A stretch of 64,000 bases of DNA from assembly GCA_013995675.1 (NCBI GenBank), contig VWRR01000006.1, positions 372,001 through 436,000 on the forward strand. The letters run 5' to 3'. The DNA comes from Cyanidiococcus yangmingshanensis. Taxonomy: Eukaryota; Rhodophyta; Bangiophyceae; Cyanidiales; Cyanidiaceae. The notes under the pieces are model-generated. The model was not told where the DNA came from. It saw only the letters and a list, made by a program, of their open reading frames with translations, and made no database searches. Position 1 is the stretch's first letter. The number at the start of each line of letters is the position of its first letter. Position numbers and translations under genes: made by a program. Shown here piece after piece: positions 1-11,418 of this stretch.

Positions 1-2889
1 AACAGCTCGGTTGGGCCTGCACTAGGCTCCGTTGACTCGTCGTTCTCCGCTTCAGGCAGGCGCTTACGCTCTCGCCGCCGTTCCTCTCGGCTGTTGTCGA
101 AATCGAGACATGAAGGATTGCACGATTTTGTAGGGTTGCTCGTCTGGACGCACGATGCGGCACTCACGGAACCAGCGCTCTCGCGTGTGTAATACGTGAA
201 CATCTCGTCGACGATAGACTGGGATCGTCTGGAGAATCCCATTCGAATGGATGCGTCGAATGGTCCCAACCTCAACTTTCGGGTGTAACGCCTCGTATTT
301 CTTCAAATGCTCCTCGAGCACAAAGGCTGGGTGGTTTTTCAATGCAGATAAGGATTGGGGTATCGGTTCCGATTCGTTCAGCGTCAGAAACTCCTCCCGC
401 TCCAATGCATCCAGATGACACCAATCACGCAGCCGCTCCTGCTGCAATTCATCATCATCGTTTTCAGAATCGAGCCGAGAACCTGGTCGGTAAGGATTCA
501 AAAGCGGTAAAACTTCCTCCGTCCAATACCGATGGCCATCGAGACTCCGAGTTTCCAACACCGGTTGAAAGCGGGCGACGTATCGCCGGGTTACATCGCG
601 GACAAAGCCACCATCTATCGCGAAGATATAGGAAACCACGCGTTCTGCACGTTGTCGAGCGCTTCGTTTCACAGTCGTGATCGACGAGTCGTGGGCGAGG
701 GGCCCACTAGCGTCCGATTCCTGTCCACTGCTAGATGCCTCCGCGCTCTTGTCCGTTGAATAGGCATCATCAGCATCTCGTGGCCGTTGCTCGGGAGACA
801 GCAGCGCCTGGCGAGTGCGAAGCCTGCCTGATACCGTGCCACGGACCGAGGCGTTAGCTACAGAGCGAGATTTTGCAACCCGCTGTTTTTGCTCATCACC
901 AGACGTCAAATTCGTATCCAGTCGTTCAGGCTGAGGCGCAGGTCGCTCGACCGCAGTCCACCAGGGTAGAACGGTCACTGCTAGTGGATCGTTCAACAGA
1001 CATCGCAACGGGTCCAAATGAATCCATCGTTCATGCCACGGATCCCAGACCTCAAGCCAGTAATTGCGGTGCTCGATAGAGCGCTGCATCTACGAGGGGC
1101 CAACGACCCCGAATCGTGTAGAACGCGTACTTCGCCTGAGAGGCGTTCTTGACATCTTTCGTCCGCACTTTTCTCGCTGTCTCCGCATCTGCGCCTTCCA
1201 GTGACGCCTGCATGCGCACTCCATGGAGCAAGAAACGATGGGGACAATCGATAATGCCAGTATGGAACAGCACCAGGAGCATTCTGAAGCAATCGAACAG
1301 CTGCAACACCAGCCGAGACGTGTATTCGAACCTCCCTCTCGTTCGTGATTGACTCGTCTGACTGATGTATTTCGGATGCTTTTCGAGACCTGGTGCGCCG
1401 GTTCACATGCTGCTCCGTTGGTCTCGCTTTGGCTCCTTCGTTTTCAGGGTCAAATGCACGCTTCGATATCCCCATACTTGTCGTATGATTTCTAGTCTCA
1501 AATGATCCCTGACAAGTTGAATGAGCGCCCTTGGTAGATGGGCGACCCAGCACTCGTTTTGCATGTCGCGTAGGACCAGAGTGACAGCCAGTTCCTAGAG
1601 GCTTGCCAGGTCGGGTACGATTCAGCGGCGGCTGCACGAATGGCGTGGCGGTATTCTGAGAGTCCGGCTCCGACCGAGGACCGTACCACTGGGTCAAAAG
1701 GGCGGCCAGTCGCGCTCTCCAGGAGGGCAATGCGGCCCATCGATCCGCGTGCATCAATCTCTCAGGTCTCCTGTTGATGAGATTTGGACAAGCCACAAAC
1801 CGTACCATCAATCGCCCACTGGGCCTCGAGCTGGGCATATGAGGTCTTTGTCGACAGCGTTGCCGCACTGTATCATTCGCGTCCGACGCCCTCTTGTCGG
1901 GATAGCGCAGCAACGCTCGCAGCATCGCGCTCGCCAGCGCGATCAGCTCCTCTTCTCCACCACAACCATGCAACATGGCATGATCAAGTCGACTAGAGGG
2001 CGTTCGCGGTATACGCAACCCCTGGCCAAGTGCATTCGATTGGCAGCAAGTCACATGGTATCGGGCTCATGCGATAGTTTGAGGCAAACCAGAGCACAAA
2101 ACAGGTAAGCGCGTCAATGAATGCCATTCCCCGATCTTTCTGTGGCCTTTTCTGAACGAAATCGAAACGCTCAGCAATATCTAGCGGCACCAGGGATAAT
2201 GCTCGACCTTGAATGAGTGCAGCATCTGCGAGCTGGTCAAAGTAGAGCGCCGATGCCAACATGCTCAGCAGATGGATGCGATGGATTCGCAACGCGGTCG
2301 CTCGCTCTGCCGTCGAGAATGTCCTCTTCACTTTGATGTTCTTCCTTCGTTGCCGGCGTTGCGGATTTCGAGGGGATCCAACACGATCCGTATCGGATGA
2401 GCTTTCGTCGACGGATATCACTTCATCGGGGTGTGCGGGCTGAGGTTCGGCACATTCAACCACAACCTCCAGGTGTTCGTCTCCATCATTGAAACGGGAG
2501 CGATGGTGACCCTCTTCGGTCCAGGCTGACTCCCATTCCACGTCTTTCTCTGGCTCGGGAGAGGGCGACAAGGGCCTCGATGCCGGTTGTGGATACCCGA
2601 CCTCGGGTGCAGTAGCGTCAAGGAGGTGTTTCCGATCATCTAAAGACTCTTCGTGATCAACGGCCATTCGTCGCATGGCGTCCAAAGCCGCTTTCCGAGC
2701 AGCCCTAGCTATGCGTGTCGACGCTTCTGGTGTTTCACTTGACCGACACTGCTGTGTTGCAGTCGCGCGTCTCGTCGCTCGTCTGAGTGCAAGTCGAAGT
2801 GCCTCATTAGAAGCTGTTTGAAGTGCCCCAACTGCAGTAGATTCGCTCTCTGCTTTATGATCAAGGTCATCGGTTTTGTGAACTGGCAT
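1..2889 (-). CDS. XPC: XPC/Rad4 DNA damage recognition protein (partial, runs off left edge, several frames)
   Basis: Homologue of XPC/Rad4, which detects helix-distorting DNA lesions in global-genome nucleotide excision repair. The first ATG is at 2889. An acidic, basic-patched N-terminus leads to the first half of the Rad4 transglutaminase-like domain (motif HRIHLLSMLASALYF near 2250). This continues in a second frame (GGEEELIALASAMLRALL near 1940), then after a long low-complexity insert comes HRNYWLEVWDPWHERWIHLD near 1060, then BHD1 (LKNHPAFVLEEHLKKYEALH) and BHD2 (VHVLHTRERWFRECRIVRP, ending EQPYKIV). BHD3 and the stop lie beyond base 1. The reading frame changes about four times, each time by one surplus base: at the CCCC run 2019-2022, somewhere between about 1300 and 1150, near 1090-1100, and near 100-102, after which the frame runs open to the window edge. 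Short introns cannot be excluded for the middle two. Family assignment is secure; the exact middle sequence is not. Confidence 0.88.
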
Positions 2890-2999
2890 GTGACGGCCAC
2901 TAGACGCTTTTGTTGGGTCTCGTGACTCCACAAGTTCTGCGAGAATGTGAGGAGGTGAATGAAGAAGACACGTCTGAGCTGAGAGACAGAACGCATCAT

Positions 3000-4110
3000 C
3001 CCAGCTTATCCACTTTATACCATTATATTCAATATATTCTCATATCGAGATTTCGTCCGAGGCTTTCGCCAACGCGCCACTGAATCATGGCCATGGCAAG
3101 CGCTTACGAGTCGAGCTAGCGGACGTCTGGCGCGTTGGCATAGGTACGAAAACGATGCAACATCGTTTCATCTAGCAATCAATAGTTCCATGAGTGTGCT
3201 ACGTACGTGAACCTTTCGACTAGGGCTCAGCAGCCGGTAGTGGACGGTGGGTGCGCTATTATTGACCGCAACGATGGGTTTCAAGCGTGGCTTCTTCAAG
3301 CTGGTGGGAGGCTTCTGCTGCAACGTTCGTTGATGGAGCCATGCCCGCGTCGTTGAGTACTGGGCACGAGTCGTTCATGCTCGCTCAGTGAATAACGCGG
3401 AAATAGCAGAGAACAAAACGAGGGCAGTTTGGAAAGCAGTCCAGTCTCCAGGGGTGCCTTGTCCGCTCGGCAACCGTGCACCCAACGGGGAGACACCCTC
3501 GCAGCCGTCGCTGTGCAGGGTACGCGAAAGCGATCATGGACTCGTCGCCACTGCCTACATGACACTTGACCGGTGTCGAGATGGAATCGGCTCCATGCAG
3601 ATACAAACAAGACCGGGATCAGCACAAAGGTCAAGTGAATCGAGAAGGGAATCAGGTTTCTGGGCAGCGCGCTCCAGACGGATGCGAACGACTGCAGTCG
3701 GCACCGTGTCAAGACGTTCGCTGGTGTCTTTCAACGCGATTTCGACACCCAGCTCCATGCGAGAAGCAGCATGGATCAAAACTGGCGAACCAGGCGTGTC
3801 CCTCCTCATCGACGCAGCGGTGCCGAAAGCAGAGATGCCTTCCCAAAGGCGCGTGATGCAAAGAAGAGGCAGCACAGCCGTCGATCTCGTGATCGAGGAG
3901 CGGCAACTCCAGGCTTTGCGGAGGGATGCTCTCTGATCACCACAGTCTCCTGCCTGGATCCGTCTGCTTCATCGATGTGACTAGGGCAGTTTCTTTGCAC
4001 CGTAAACACACTGGGGGATCATTATCTCAGCATATCACGAGCGTACCATGAACGCATCGTTCAAATCGTCTCCGCTGATGACAGTGTCGCGCTTGCCGGA
4101 AACGCCCTCA
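3000..4110. other. Unassigned interval between XPC and LCMT genes
   Basis: No gene I can name. The minus strand carries several short overlapping open frames between about 4009 and 3296. One of them reads a hydrophobic stretch (SIHLTFVLIPVLFVSAW near 3630) that could be a membrane segment, and another reads a plausible amphipathic region (residues such as MELGVEIALKDTSERLDTV near 3740). They lie in different frames, so this may be a broken or mis-sequenced small membrane protein gene, or chance. The first 250 bases upstream of XPC are AT-richer and may hold its promoter. Confidence 0.3.
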
Positions 4111-5526
4111 TCATTGAGTGTCTCCTAGCAAGTTCAGTGGTCCCACATGCGTATTCCCTACCCAGATGAGCCCGTAGTGGTGCATCAGTAGCGCCAGTTC
4201 CTCGTTCTCATCGAGGACGAGAATCCGATCCAGTCGGCTTCGCTCCGACGGATCCTCGAGTAGACGCTTGTAGACTTGCATCATATCTAGGCCGCGACCA
4301 TGACTATGCGGAGCGGCGTCGGGCACAAACAGCAACTCCAGGTTGCGTATAGCCTGTTTCAGGTTCACTGTACAGTTCAGACCCAGCAGGGGCGCTCCGC
4401 GTTCCTCCAGTCGTGCCCGCATGTGTCGACCGAACTGGTCGCTCAAGTCGATCGGGTCGTAGCATACCACGACTGCCGGATGGTCACAAAAGTGTTCGCG
4501 TAAAACCTCAAAGAGCTCCGCGGTATCATTTGGAGACAGATACGCCAGGATGCACTCCAACAGAATGAGCGTGCAGCGCGGGCCGCCAGAGACGCACTGG
4601 TGGCGACGAGTGTGCTTCAGCGCAGCATTGATGGCGTCGCGGCCTCGACCAAGGTCAACTGCAGTGAGGCCATACACCGGCGTCTCCACAAGCACACGGG
4701 CCTCCCTGGTTACTTGGTGCGGCGACACGCACGACACACCCTCATTCGCCATATTCTCGGCACAGAGGCTGTCTGGAGACGATCCTCGACTGGAGCTGGC
4801 TCGGATCTCGTGGTGCCCTGGTGCTTGGATGGCTCGGGCCAATGCTTCATGTCGCTGAATGCAGGCCGTTTTGAGCATCGCAACCTCTTCCATGTCCAGT
4901 TCATCGTATCGAAGTTGACGCCGCTGTAGCTGTTCTTGTTTCCGATCAGAAGTACGTCCAACGTCGAGCGTCTGTGTCCATGTCTTTGTCTCCTTGGCCA
5001 GAAGCCAGAACGGAAGGCTGTCCATCCCGGCTCCGATCGAGAGGACTTGCACGGCCAGTGCTTTGCTGCGTTCATGGGGCATCTGCCAGAACATGTTCAG
5101 CACAGAGACCACGATGCGACGCAGGGCGACCACCCGAGCGTAGGTGCCATGCAGAAGCACCGGATCGACTTGGTAGCTACGGGCGAGACTTGGTGCTCGC
5201 TGCGTATCCTCGTGCTTGTCCGGCAGGTGCGAGCCCTGAACCTGCCGAGTGCCGCAAAAAGTTCGCGAGGTCGTTGACGCCCAAGCACCGGTGTTGCTAC
5301 CTGCGTAGTGCCCAGAGCGACGTCGAGGACAGGACCACGACGTTTCAGTACCTTTCAGAGCACCGTTCAGCGGGTTCAACTGCGCGATGTACGGGTCATC
5401 GAAGTAACCGTAACGGGCGGCTAGGCACTTGGACAACCAGGCGTCATAGCACGTGCGCTGGACAGGACCAAGCACTGACTCCAAGAGCTCGGTGTCGTCG
5501 CCGGAGCAGGAGTCAGCCGGGCCCAT
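4111..5526 (-). CDS. LCMT1: Leucine carboxyl methyltransferase (protein phosphatase 2A methyltransferase)
   Basis: Predicted to methylate the C-terminal leucine carboxyl of the PP2A catalytic subunit, using S-adenosylmethionine, in the cytosol. The ATG at 5526 gives 471 residues; the open frame upstream begins only with TTG. The N-terminus has the family signature VQRTCYDAWLSKCLAARYG followed by FDDPYI (residues 22-47). The SAM-binding loop LSIGAGMD is at 162-169. The C-terminal half contains ECILAYLSPNDTAELFEVL and VVVCYDPIDLSDQFGRHM, both typical of LCMT/PPM1. It is longer than the usual 330-350 residues because of a serine/arginine-rich insert at about residues 52-120, between the substrate-pocket segment and the Rossmann fold, and an acidic/serine insert around 240-300. 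No direct neighbour gives functional context. Confident as a family member; the carboxymethyltransferase of PP2A is preferred over TYW4 because there is no kelch domain. Confidence 0.9.
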   Translation of the reverse strand: MGPADSCSGDDTELLESVLGPVQRTCYDAWLSKCLAARYGYFDDPYIAQLNPLNGALKGTETSWSCPRRRSGHYAGSNTGAWASTTSRTFCGTRQVQGSHLPDKHEDTQRAPSLARSYQVDPVLLHGTYARVVALRRIVVSVLNMFWQMPHERSKALAVQVLSIGAGMDSLPFWLLAKETKTWTQTLDVGRTSDRKQEQLQRRQLRYDELDMEEVAMLKTACIQRHEALARAIQAPGHHEIRASSSRGSSPDSLCAENMANEGVSCVSPHQVTREARVLVETPVYGLTAVDLGRGRDAINAALKHTRRHQCVSGGPRCTLILLECILAYLSPNDTAELFEVLREHFCDHPAVVVCYDPIDLSDQFGRHMRARLEERGAPLLGLNCTVNLKQAIRNLELLFVPDAAPHSHGRGLDMMQVYKRLLEDPSERSRLDRILVLDENEELALLMHHYGLIWVGNTHVGPLNLLGDTQ

Positions 5527-7744
5527 GCGCTGGTCGAGTCTGCGCGCTCCTGAACACAACCTCCGCAAGTTGTCGACCCGAGGGAGTTGTCGCCACTCCA
5601 GCGGGGCGTTCAGTGGAAAACCCTACCCGGAGACTGGCACCCAAGTCGCTGGCCACCTCGACTGGTCAGTCGTGTTCGTCTAGGTTGCCAGCGTCAAAAT
5701 CCCCAGCACGCTGCTCGCTGAACAGACCGAGGTTCGTCTCAGTGCGACGTAACAACGTCCACCGAGAGTATCGAGGAGCGAAACAAGCACGCCCTGACGG
5801 GACACAAGTCATCGACTGGAGAGCGTCTTGCGAACGCTTTGGCCAGACCACTTGGTTATCATGTTTGAACATTTGTCGGAGAAGGCACTCAAGAACACAA
5901 TGAATGATTCACAAGGTCATCCGTTGGCCCCAAGGCCCGCGTAGAGACGGGGAAGCACACGTTTCGGACTTGGCATGATTGATACATCAACGAGAGGCAT
6001 GTGTTTATTCTCCTCGAAGAGCGCGGATCCTGGTATGAGTTTGGTCGAGTCATCCGGTGCGGCAAGAACGGAAACGTCCCGTTCTGTATCATGGAATGCC
6101 ACGGAGAATATCTAGCAGGGCCGCGTGGATGACTTTACGAGCCGCGTTCAACGTGCATGACGTTTCCCACAAACAATTCTTGGCGACGAACTGGACTCGC
6201 CAAACCAAACCATTGGAATGTCTCGCTCCTTGAATGGCAACCGTGACCATAAACACCAGGACTTGATACTCACAACGAGCTTTAGCGTCTTCGGACTTTG
6301 GTGGATACGATCGCCCCGAACTGATGAACAGAGCACTTGCATTCCGATGCGGAGCTGAACTTGAACAGGCGTTTCGGTTCGGAATCCGTGTCGCAGCTCG
6401 ATCATCAACGCCAGGTGCGCTTTCGACCTCATGCATCGCTAGGCGACATAACGTCCCCGGCGATATCCACGACCACCAACATTCATGTTCATGGCCAAAA
6501 ATACACTGCAGTCAGTGGCCTCATCGAACTCGAATCCGTGACTCAGTCTCCGTCGAAACCAAGACTCCCTCGAGTCGGACTGCATCGATCGAGACATGCC
6601 CACGATGCCTTGGAGCTGGCCATCGTCAAGCGACCGACACCCCAGTCGGTATGCACCCATCGACAGAGCCGATCGGATCATCAACGCGCTCGACAATGGT
6701 ACGACGACCGGATCAAGCAACCGATCATGATCCATTGCCCCAAGTGTTGCGTTCCAGTCCGTTCGAGACGCATCCATATAGACATACATGTATAAACCTA
6801 CACATATCGGTAGAAACATACACCTTCATGCATGCACGCCCAGCGAGTCCGCGATTCCAGCCACCGACGACCGTGCGAAGATCCGCGCCGAGACGCCCCT
6901 GCCCGTTCCTTCTCTGGCGCTCGCCTCGGATGCGATGGCCTGTGTCAGCAGGGGCGCACACCCCACGAAACGCTCGTCGCGCCAAGTTGCATCGTCATCG
7001 CGGCCGCTGGCAGGCGACGACGCCTCCGCCGCGGAGTCATGCCGACGACGAGGTTGGCTGTTCGCTCGCCGCCGAAGACGGCGGTGCATCGAAGGCAAAG
7101 ATTGGACGGCGCGTCGAGTCGGCACGTTGCGCTGCATTCGGTGCGATGATCTGTGGCAGCCTGCCAGATTCTTTTCATCTATGTTTGGTGTTCGGATTTC
7201 TGTTCTGTTTCGCTGCGCCGAGGGGTTTCGAGCGAAACGGGTTGTTGTTTTCGGACCGTGAAGCACAGTGAAGCGACTCTTGTTGAGGAAGCAGCAAGGT
7301 TTTGTGGTTGGTGCCGCTGGTCGTGTGAGACGATTTTGGTAACTTGCTGGCAGGGTTCTCTTTCGCTACGACTCGTCTCGGTGTACGCGCTTTCGGTGGC
7401 ACGGAGAGGTTGCGCGCGTGTACCGCGGGGTTGCCCTAAACTATCGCTCACAAAACGCTGTGTGTAAGCGCTTGGTTTTTTGTGGGGGTTTGGTTAAGAA
7501 CCACTAGGTGAGCGTTTATTCGCTCAGAGGCCTCTTGGTGGCGTTGTTGCAACAGAAAAAGTAGCCGTCGCACCCGGCGACGACGACGACGACGACTTGG
7601 TGGGTCTGACCCGTACTTGGCTTCGCTGTCGCCGACCGTCTATTGTTGCCGTCTCTGTTTGTGCGGAAGGAGTGGCAAACGGGGTATGGCCTGTTTGCCG
7701 AGGTTCAACTTTTGCGGAACTTGAGAAGGTGTCCTTAGCGGCGT
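5527..7744. other. Long gene-poor interval upstream of CYC8
   Basis: About 2.2 kb with no gene I can support. Short open frames occur on both strands. The most coding-like is on the minus strand at about 6290-6089 (residues such as VQFVAKNCLWETSCTLNAAR) but it has no ATG-started frame or recognisable homologue. From about 7150 the plus strand becomes T/G-rich and likely forms the promoter and 5' leader of the CYC8 gene. A (CGA)6 run lies at about 7578-7596. Confidence 0.4.
7578..7596 (+). repeat. (CGA)n microsatellite
   Basis: Six consecutive CGA units, lying in the presumed 5' leader about 390 bases upstream of the CYC8 ATG. Directly visible; no function inferred. Confidence 0.85.
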
Positions 7745-7987
7745 TTGAGAAGTACTCAGCGTCCTCGAAGAGGCGCGAGAGCTCGTTTGCGCACGAGAGG
7801 GTTCAGTTTGCTTGATCGACTCGCGAAGGACTTGATTGGCCGTCGCAGTCTATTCGTTGAAACGTTCGTGGTGAGCATTCTCTGGTTTAGGCTCGTTGCC
7901 CGCATATTTCGTTGTGCAGTGAACAACGTGATTCGTCGTACTGCAGCCTGTTGGGAACGCGCACTCGCTGCACCTTCGTGCCTCGAG

Positions 7988-10555
7988 ATGGAATCGACAG
8001 ATGTGCCTGAGCTTGGCGGTACGGCGTCAGCGGTTGACGGGCCCCCGCCGGAACCGTCCAGCACGATGAATGCTGAACAACCAAACAGTGCTGGGACGGT
8101 GCCGAGTCGAACACTTTCGGGCAGGCGGAACAACCTTGGTATGTTTGAGAACAACCAGCATTTTCTTTTAGACACCGGGCTGCTCTTTGAATGCTTGGGT
8201 GATTATGAGCGAGCACGGCTCGTCTATGCCCAAATCACCCGGTCGTTGCAATTGGATCACTCGACAGATCGTCTTACATCGTTAGAGAACGATCTTATTG
8301 TCCAGCGCGCGATGGTTCGTTTATGTCTTGTGGAGCTTCGTCGCGGTAAGATCCAGGATACGCAGCGACAGTTGCAACTCCTGGTTGAAGCCTGTCCAAG
8401 GTTTCGGTCGGGTTGGCTGGCTCTCGCCAAAACCTTTCTGCTCACGCATCAGATTCCCGCGGCATTCGCCGCATATCAGCGCTGCCTGGAACTCGATGCG
8501 GAAAGCGCTCGAGATCCACTCATTTGGATCGGTATAGGAATCTTGTATCAGCTTTACGGGCAACTTGAGGAGGCGTGGGAAGCGTACAAGGTCGCTCAAC
8601 GGCTCTTGCCAGTGAATTATGAGTTTCGAGACGTCATTCTCTATTACCTTGCTACCCTGAAATGTGCGTCACGGGATTTTGATACGGCGCTGATGCTTTT
8701 CAGCCAAGCTCTCCAGTATCGTGCAGAAGAGCGCAGTGCGTCCATAGCGATGAACAAAAGAGACAAGCTGCCGGCAGGGATCCCAGAGGCGGACACAACT
8801 GGAAGGATTCCAGTGCCTGGTGGAAAACCACAACCAGGCGTTGCTGAGCGACGCGCGACTTCATTTACCACTGATACGGCGTCATTGCAGGGCATCGAAC
8901 AGGGTGTGAATGGAATGCATAATCGAGGATGGCCAGGGGATCCGCCCGCCCACAAAATGGTCCTAGGCATGATCCACAAAGAATACGCAGTCTATGAGCA
9001 TCAGCGACGCTTCCGAGCTCGACGCGCTGGACTCGATCTTATCCTTGATGAGGATCTGTCGGCGTTATCAGATGGAAGAACATGGTGCGAAATGGGTCAT
9101 ATTTACTTATTATGTCAAAATGCGGTAGAGGCTCGCAAAGCTTTCGAGAACGCGCTCATATCAGACCCCGCCGATGTTGATGCCTTGCAGCAACTCTCCT
9201 GGACGCTTATTTTATCGAATGAAGTGCCGCATGCCCTCGATCATTTGCGCCGATGTGTTCAACTGGATCCAACTCGTGCGCACAGTTGGTATCTGCTCGG
9301 CCGGGCCTACGCGCTCACCGAGCAGCACATGGAAGCGTGCGATGCCTACCAACAAGCTGTGCTGCGAGACCCAAACCATGCGAGTTATTGGTGCTCCATC
9401 GGTGTCCTTTATTACCAAACTCAGCAGTATGCAGACGCTGCGGATGCTTATTTGCGGGCAATTCGGCTGAATCCTGGACTTGCCGAAGTTTGGTTTGATC
9501 TGGGGATTCTCTACGAAACCTATGGGCAATTTACTGATGCGTGCAGTGCTTATCATCGAGCGATGAGTTTGAATCCGCACAACAACTCCTATCAGGAGCG
9601 TTACAGAGCCGTGAGCACCATTCTTCAAGCTGGTGACACGATCAGGGGCACGTTTCCGGGCAGCTCTTCTGCAGCCGTTGGCACGACGCGTCTTCCCTCG
9701 GCTCCAGCGTCCAAAGCCTACCCAGAACGAGTGATGAGCCAGCGGAACGACACCTCTATGCCAACGCACCGTGGATTCGATTCAGGCGTGAATCCCGTTG
9801 CAATATCAATGACTCGATTGGATGCGACAGCTGTCGATCAATCAACGGGCAGAGAGCAGCATTCTGTGCCACAAGGCTCCAAAGCAGGCCTGGTATCGAC
9901 GAACCCAAGTATGCCGTGGACAGAACCCGTACGGGGCATGTCCTCGGCACAAGCCATAGCAGCTGCCGCACCAGCCGGCTTGTCTACAAGCATTGGTCGT
10001 CTGAGCATACCAACACTGCCGGATGTATCGCAGAGTATACTGCCAAACGGCGCTTCTGACAACGGGATATCAAAGAGCCCCAACGAGTTCTCAAATTTTG
10101 AAATGCGTCCGACGCGACCATTCGCTCATTCTGCTGGATCAATCGAGCATCCGCCTCAGGGGATATTGTCGTCTTTCAGGCAGCAGGAGCAGTCCGTGGT
10201 TTGTTCGGCAGAAGGGCGCTCGTCAACCCAGGGTCATCCGGGGTCATCGCCAGCAATACAAGTTGTGGCATCACCACAGCCGGAACAGACAAGTCACACC
10301 CGAGCGCTTCCCAAAATTACCCTAGAGCCGTGTCCGTTAGAAAACACGCTTGAACGCAACAAACGATTAATCATTCTGCCGGCGAATAAGAACCGCTCTT
10401 CACCACCTGTTTTGGAGACAAGCTTCCCAGAGGCTGACTCCAAACCAACAGATCACGAAGCGCTGACGAATACGGCTGCAGTTGCGACTCAACCAAGGCG
10501 AATGACTCCAGACTCGACCGACACCGAGCAGAGTGATGGTGACTCGACCTCATGA
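7988..10555 (+). CDS. CYC8: CYC8/SSN6-type TPR transcriptional corepressor
   Basis: TPR subunit of the Cyc8-Tup1 general corepressor (related to the TPR part of UTX/KDM6A), acting in the nucleus as adaptor between DNA-binding repressors and Tup1. I start it at the ATG 7988 (855 residues); the frame is open back to a TTG at 7745, but the upstream stretch is not conserved-looking. About ten TPR units follow from residue 60 to 545, including the hallmark CYC8 string SWYLLGRAYALTEQHMEACD, then YWCSIGVLYYQTQQYADAAD and AEVWFDLGILYETYGQF. A loop of about 70 residues interrupts the TPR array (nt 8740-8960). The last 310 residues are Ser/Pro/Gln/Thr-rich and probably disordered, as in yeast Ssn6. The 3' end is only 20 bases from the convergent DUF2256 gene. 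Confidence 0.93.
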   Translation: MESTDVPELGGTASAVDGPPPEPSSTMNAEQPNSAGTVPSRTLSGRRNNLGMFENNQHFLLDTGLLFECLGDYERARLVYAQITRSLQLDHSTDRLTSLENDLIVQRAMVRLCLVELRRGKIQDTQRQLQLLVEACPRFRSGWLALAKTFLLTHQIPAAFAAYQRCLELDAESARDPLIWIGIGILYQLYGQLEEAWEAYKVAQRLLPVNYEFRDVILYYLATLKCASRDFDTALMLFSQALQYRAEERSASIAMNKRDKLPAGIPEADTTGRIPVPGGKPQPGVAERRATSFTTDTASLQGIEQGVNGMHNRGWPGDPPAHKMVLGMIHKEYAVYEHQRRFRARRAGLDLILDEDLSALSDGRTWCEMGHIYLLCQNAVEARKAFENALISDPADVDALQQLSWTLILSNEVPHALDHLRRCVQLDPTRAHSWYLLGRAYALTEQHMEACDAYQQAVLRDPNHASYWCSIGVLYYQTQQYADAADAYLRAIRLNPGLAEVWFDLGILYETYGQFTDACSAYHRAMSLNPHNNSYQERYRAVSTILQAGDTIRGTFPGSSSAAVGTTRLPSAPASKAYPERVMSQRNDTSMPTHRGFDSGVNPVAISMTRLDATAVDQSTGREQHSVPQGSKAGLVSTNPSMPWTEPVRGMSSAQAIAAAAPAGLSTSIGRLSIPTLPDVSQSILPNGASDNGISKSPNEFSNFEMRPTRPFAHSAGSIEHPPQGILSSFRQQEQSVVCSAEGRSSTQGHPGSSPAIQVVASPQPEQTSHTRALPKITLEPCPLENTLERNKRLIILPANKNRSSPPVLETSFPEADSKPTDHEALTNTAAVATQPRRMTPDSTDTEQSDGDSTS

Positions 10556-10575
10556 ACCTTTTCGGATAAAGAGCG

Positions 10576-10947
10576 TTATCGCCGGAGTGTGGCACTAAAG
10601 GTAGCGCTGAACCAGCCAAGTCTCTGGTTTGCCAACATCACCCGACTAGGGCGAAGAAGCAGCGTTCCACCGAAACATGTGAGAGCAGGGAGCCATCGAG
10701 ATATGAGCGCGATCACCGTCTGCTCGTGACTCGTACGGATCCGTTCAAGTCGGGTGATCTTGAACTGCTGGGGATCTTCGTCGGCTGTCTGAGGTCGCTT
10801 GCGTCTCTTTCGCTCTTGTTGGCAACGATGCGAGCAGGTGTGGACTTGATCCCAACACCGGGCCCACTTCTTTCTCCAGACGAAAGGGCGTCCACAAACT
10901 TCACACACTTTGGTTGGCAGGTGCTCCTTGTCGACACCACGTGGCAT
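10576..10947 (-). CDS. DUF2256 zinc-binding small protein
   Basis: A 123-residue protein from an ATG at 10947. Residues 12-50 match the DUF2256 family: four cysteines in a CxxC...Cx3C arrangement (C15, C18, C38, C42) around the strongly conserved [16 protein letters not shown]. The family is known mainly from bacteria, often beside cryptochrome/photolyase genes, and from algae and plants; its biochemical role is not established. The C-terminal 70 residues (basic helix, then [14 protein letters not shown]) are not part of the domain. It converges on CYC8, 20 bases apart. An organelle location or an endosymbiotic origin is inference. No transit peptide is visible before the domain. Confidence 0.82.
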   Translation of the reverse strand: MPRGVDKEHLPTKVCEVCGRPFVWRKKWARCWDQVHTCSHRCQQERKRRKRPQTADEDPQQFKITRLERIRTSHEQTVIALISRWLPALTCFGGTLLLRPSRVMLANQRLGWFSATFSATLRR

Positions 10948-11418
10948 ACGAACAACGGTCGAGTGCCCCCCAAAATCGTCACCCTCGTTTGCAAGTGATG
11001 ACTCGAGATGGTGCTTCGTTCCCGCCTCGTCTGCTGGTCGCAGGACTTGAAGCGCTTTCTGCCTGTCAAGCGTAAACGGATGCTATGTCTCGATGTTGCG
11101 AATCGGGCTCCAAGCAGCAGATGCAAGTCGCGTGAACGATTGGTGTTCTCGTTCCCGAAGCCACGTTCTTGATTCGCATACAAAGTATCATTCCGCTCTG
11201 GTCAAAACTAGGACAGGAGCCAGACATTGGGCTCGTTGTTCCGAACCACAGGTTTCAGGAAGCTTTAGGGTGTGAAATTCGCATACCATGGAGACGTTTT
11301 GACATCCGATGCAAGGGGCTCGAGAGAGCGAGCCAAGTCGTGAGACTGCGTACGTACCCAAGTGACTCCCGCATTGTTCCAAGGAGAGTTCGATAAATGC
11401 TCCAAGCAGGCAAGCTCG
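10948..11418. other. Intergenic, DUF2256 to Deg protease
   Basis: About 470 bases with only overlapping short frames on both strands, none with a recognisable motif. It should contain the promoter of the DUF2256 gene and the 3' region of the protease gene. Confidence 0.5.

Noticed and set aside
4974-5903. 309-codon plus-strand frame
   Set aside because: Antisense shadow of the LCMT gene; Arg/Ser/Cys-rich with no motif.
6324-7271. 315-codon plus-strand frame upstream of CYC8
   Set aside because: Low-complexity Arg/Pro/His/Ser-rich translation, open in several frames because the region is GC-rich; no motif.
7745-7987. N-terminal extension of CYC8 from the TTG at 7745
   Set aside because: No ATG and no conserved sequence; the ATG at 7988 gives a start close to the TPR array as in the family.
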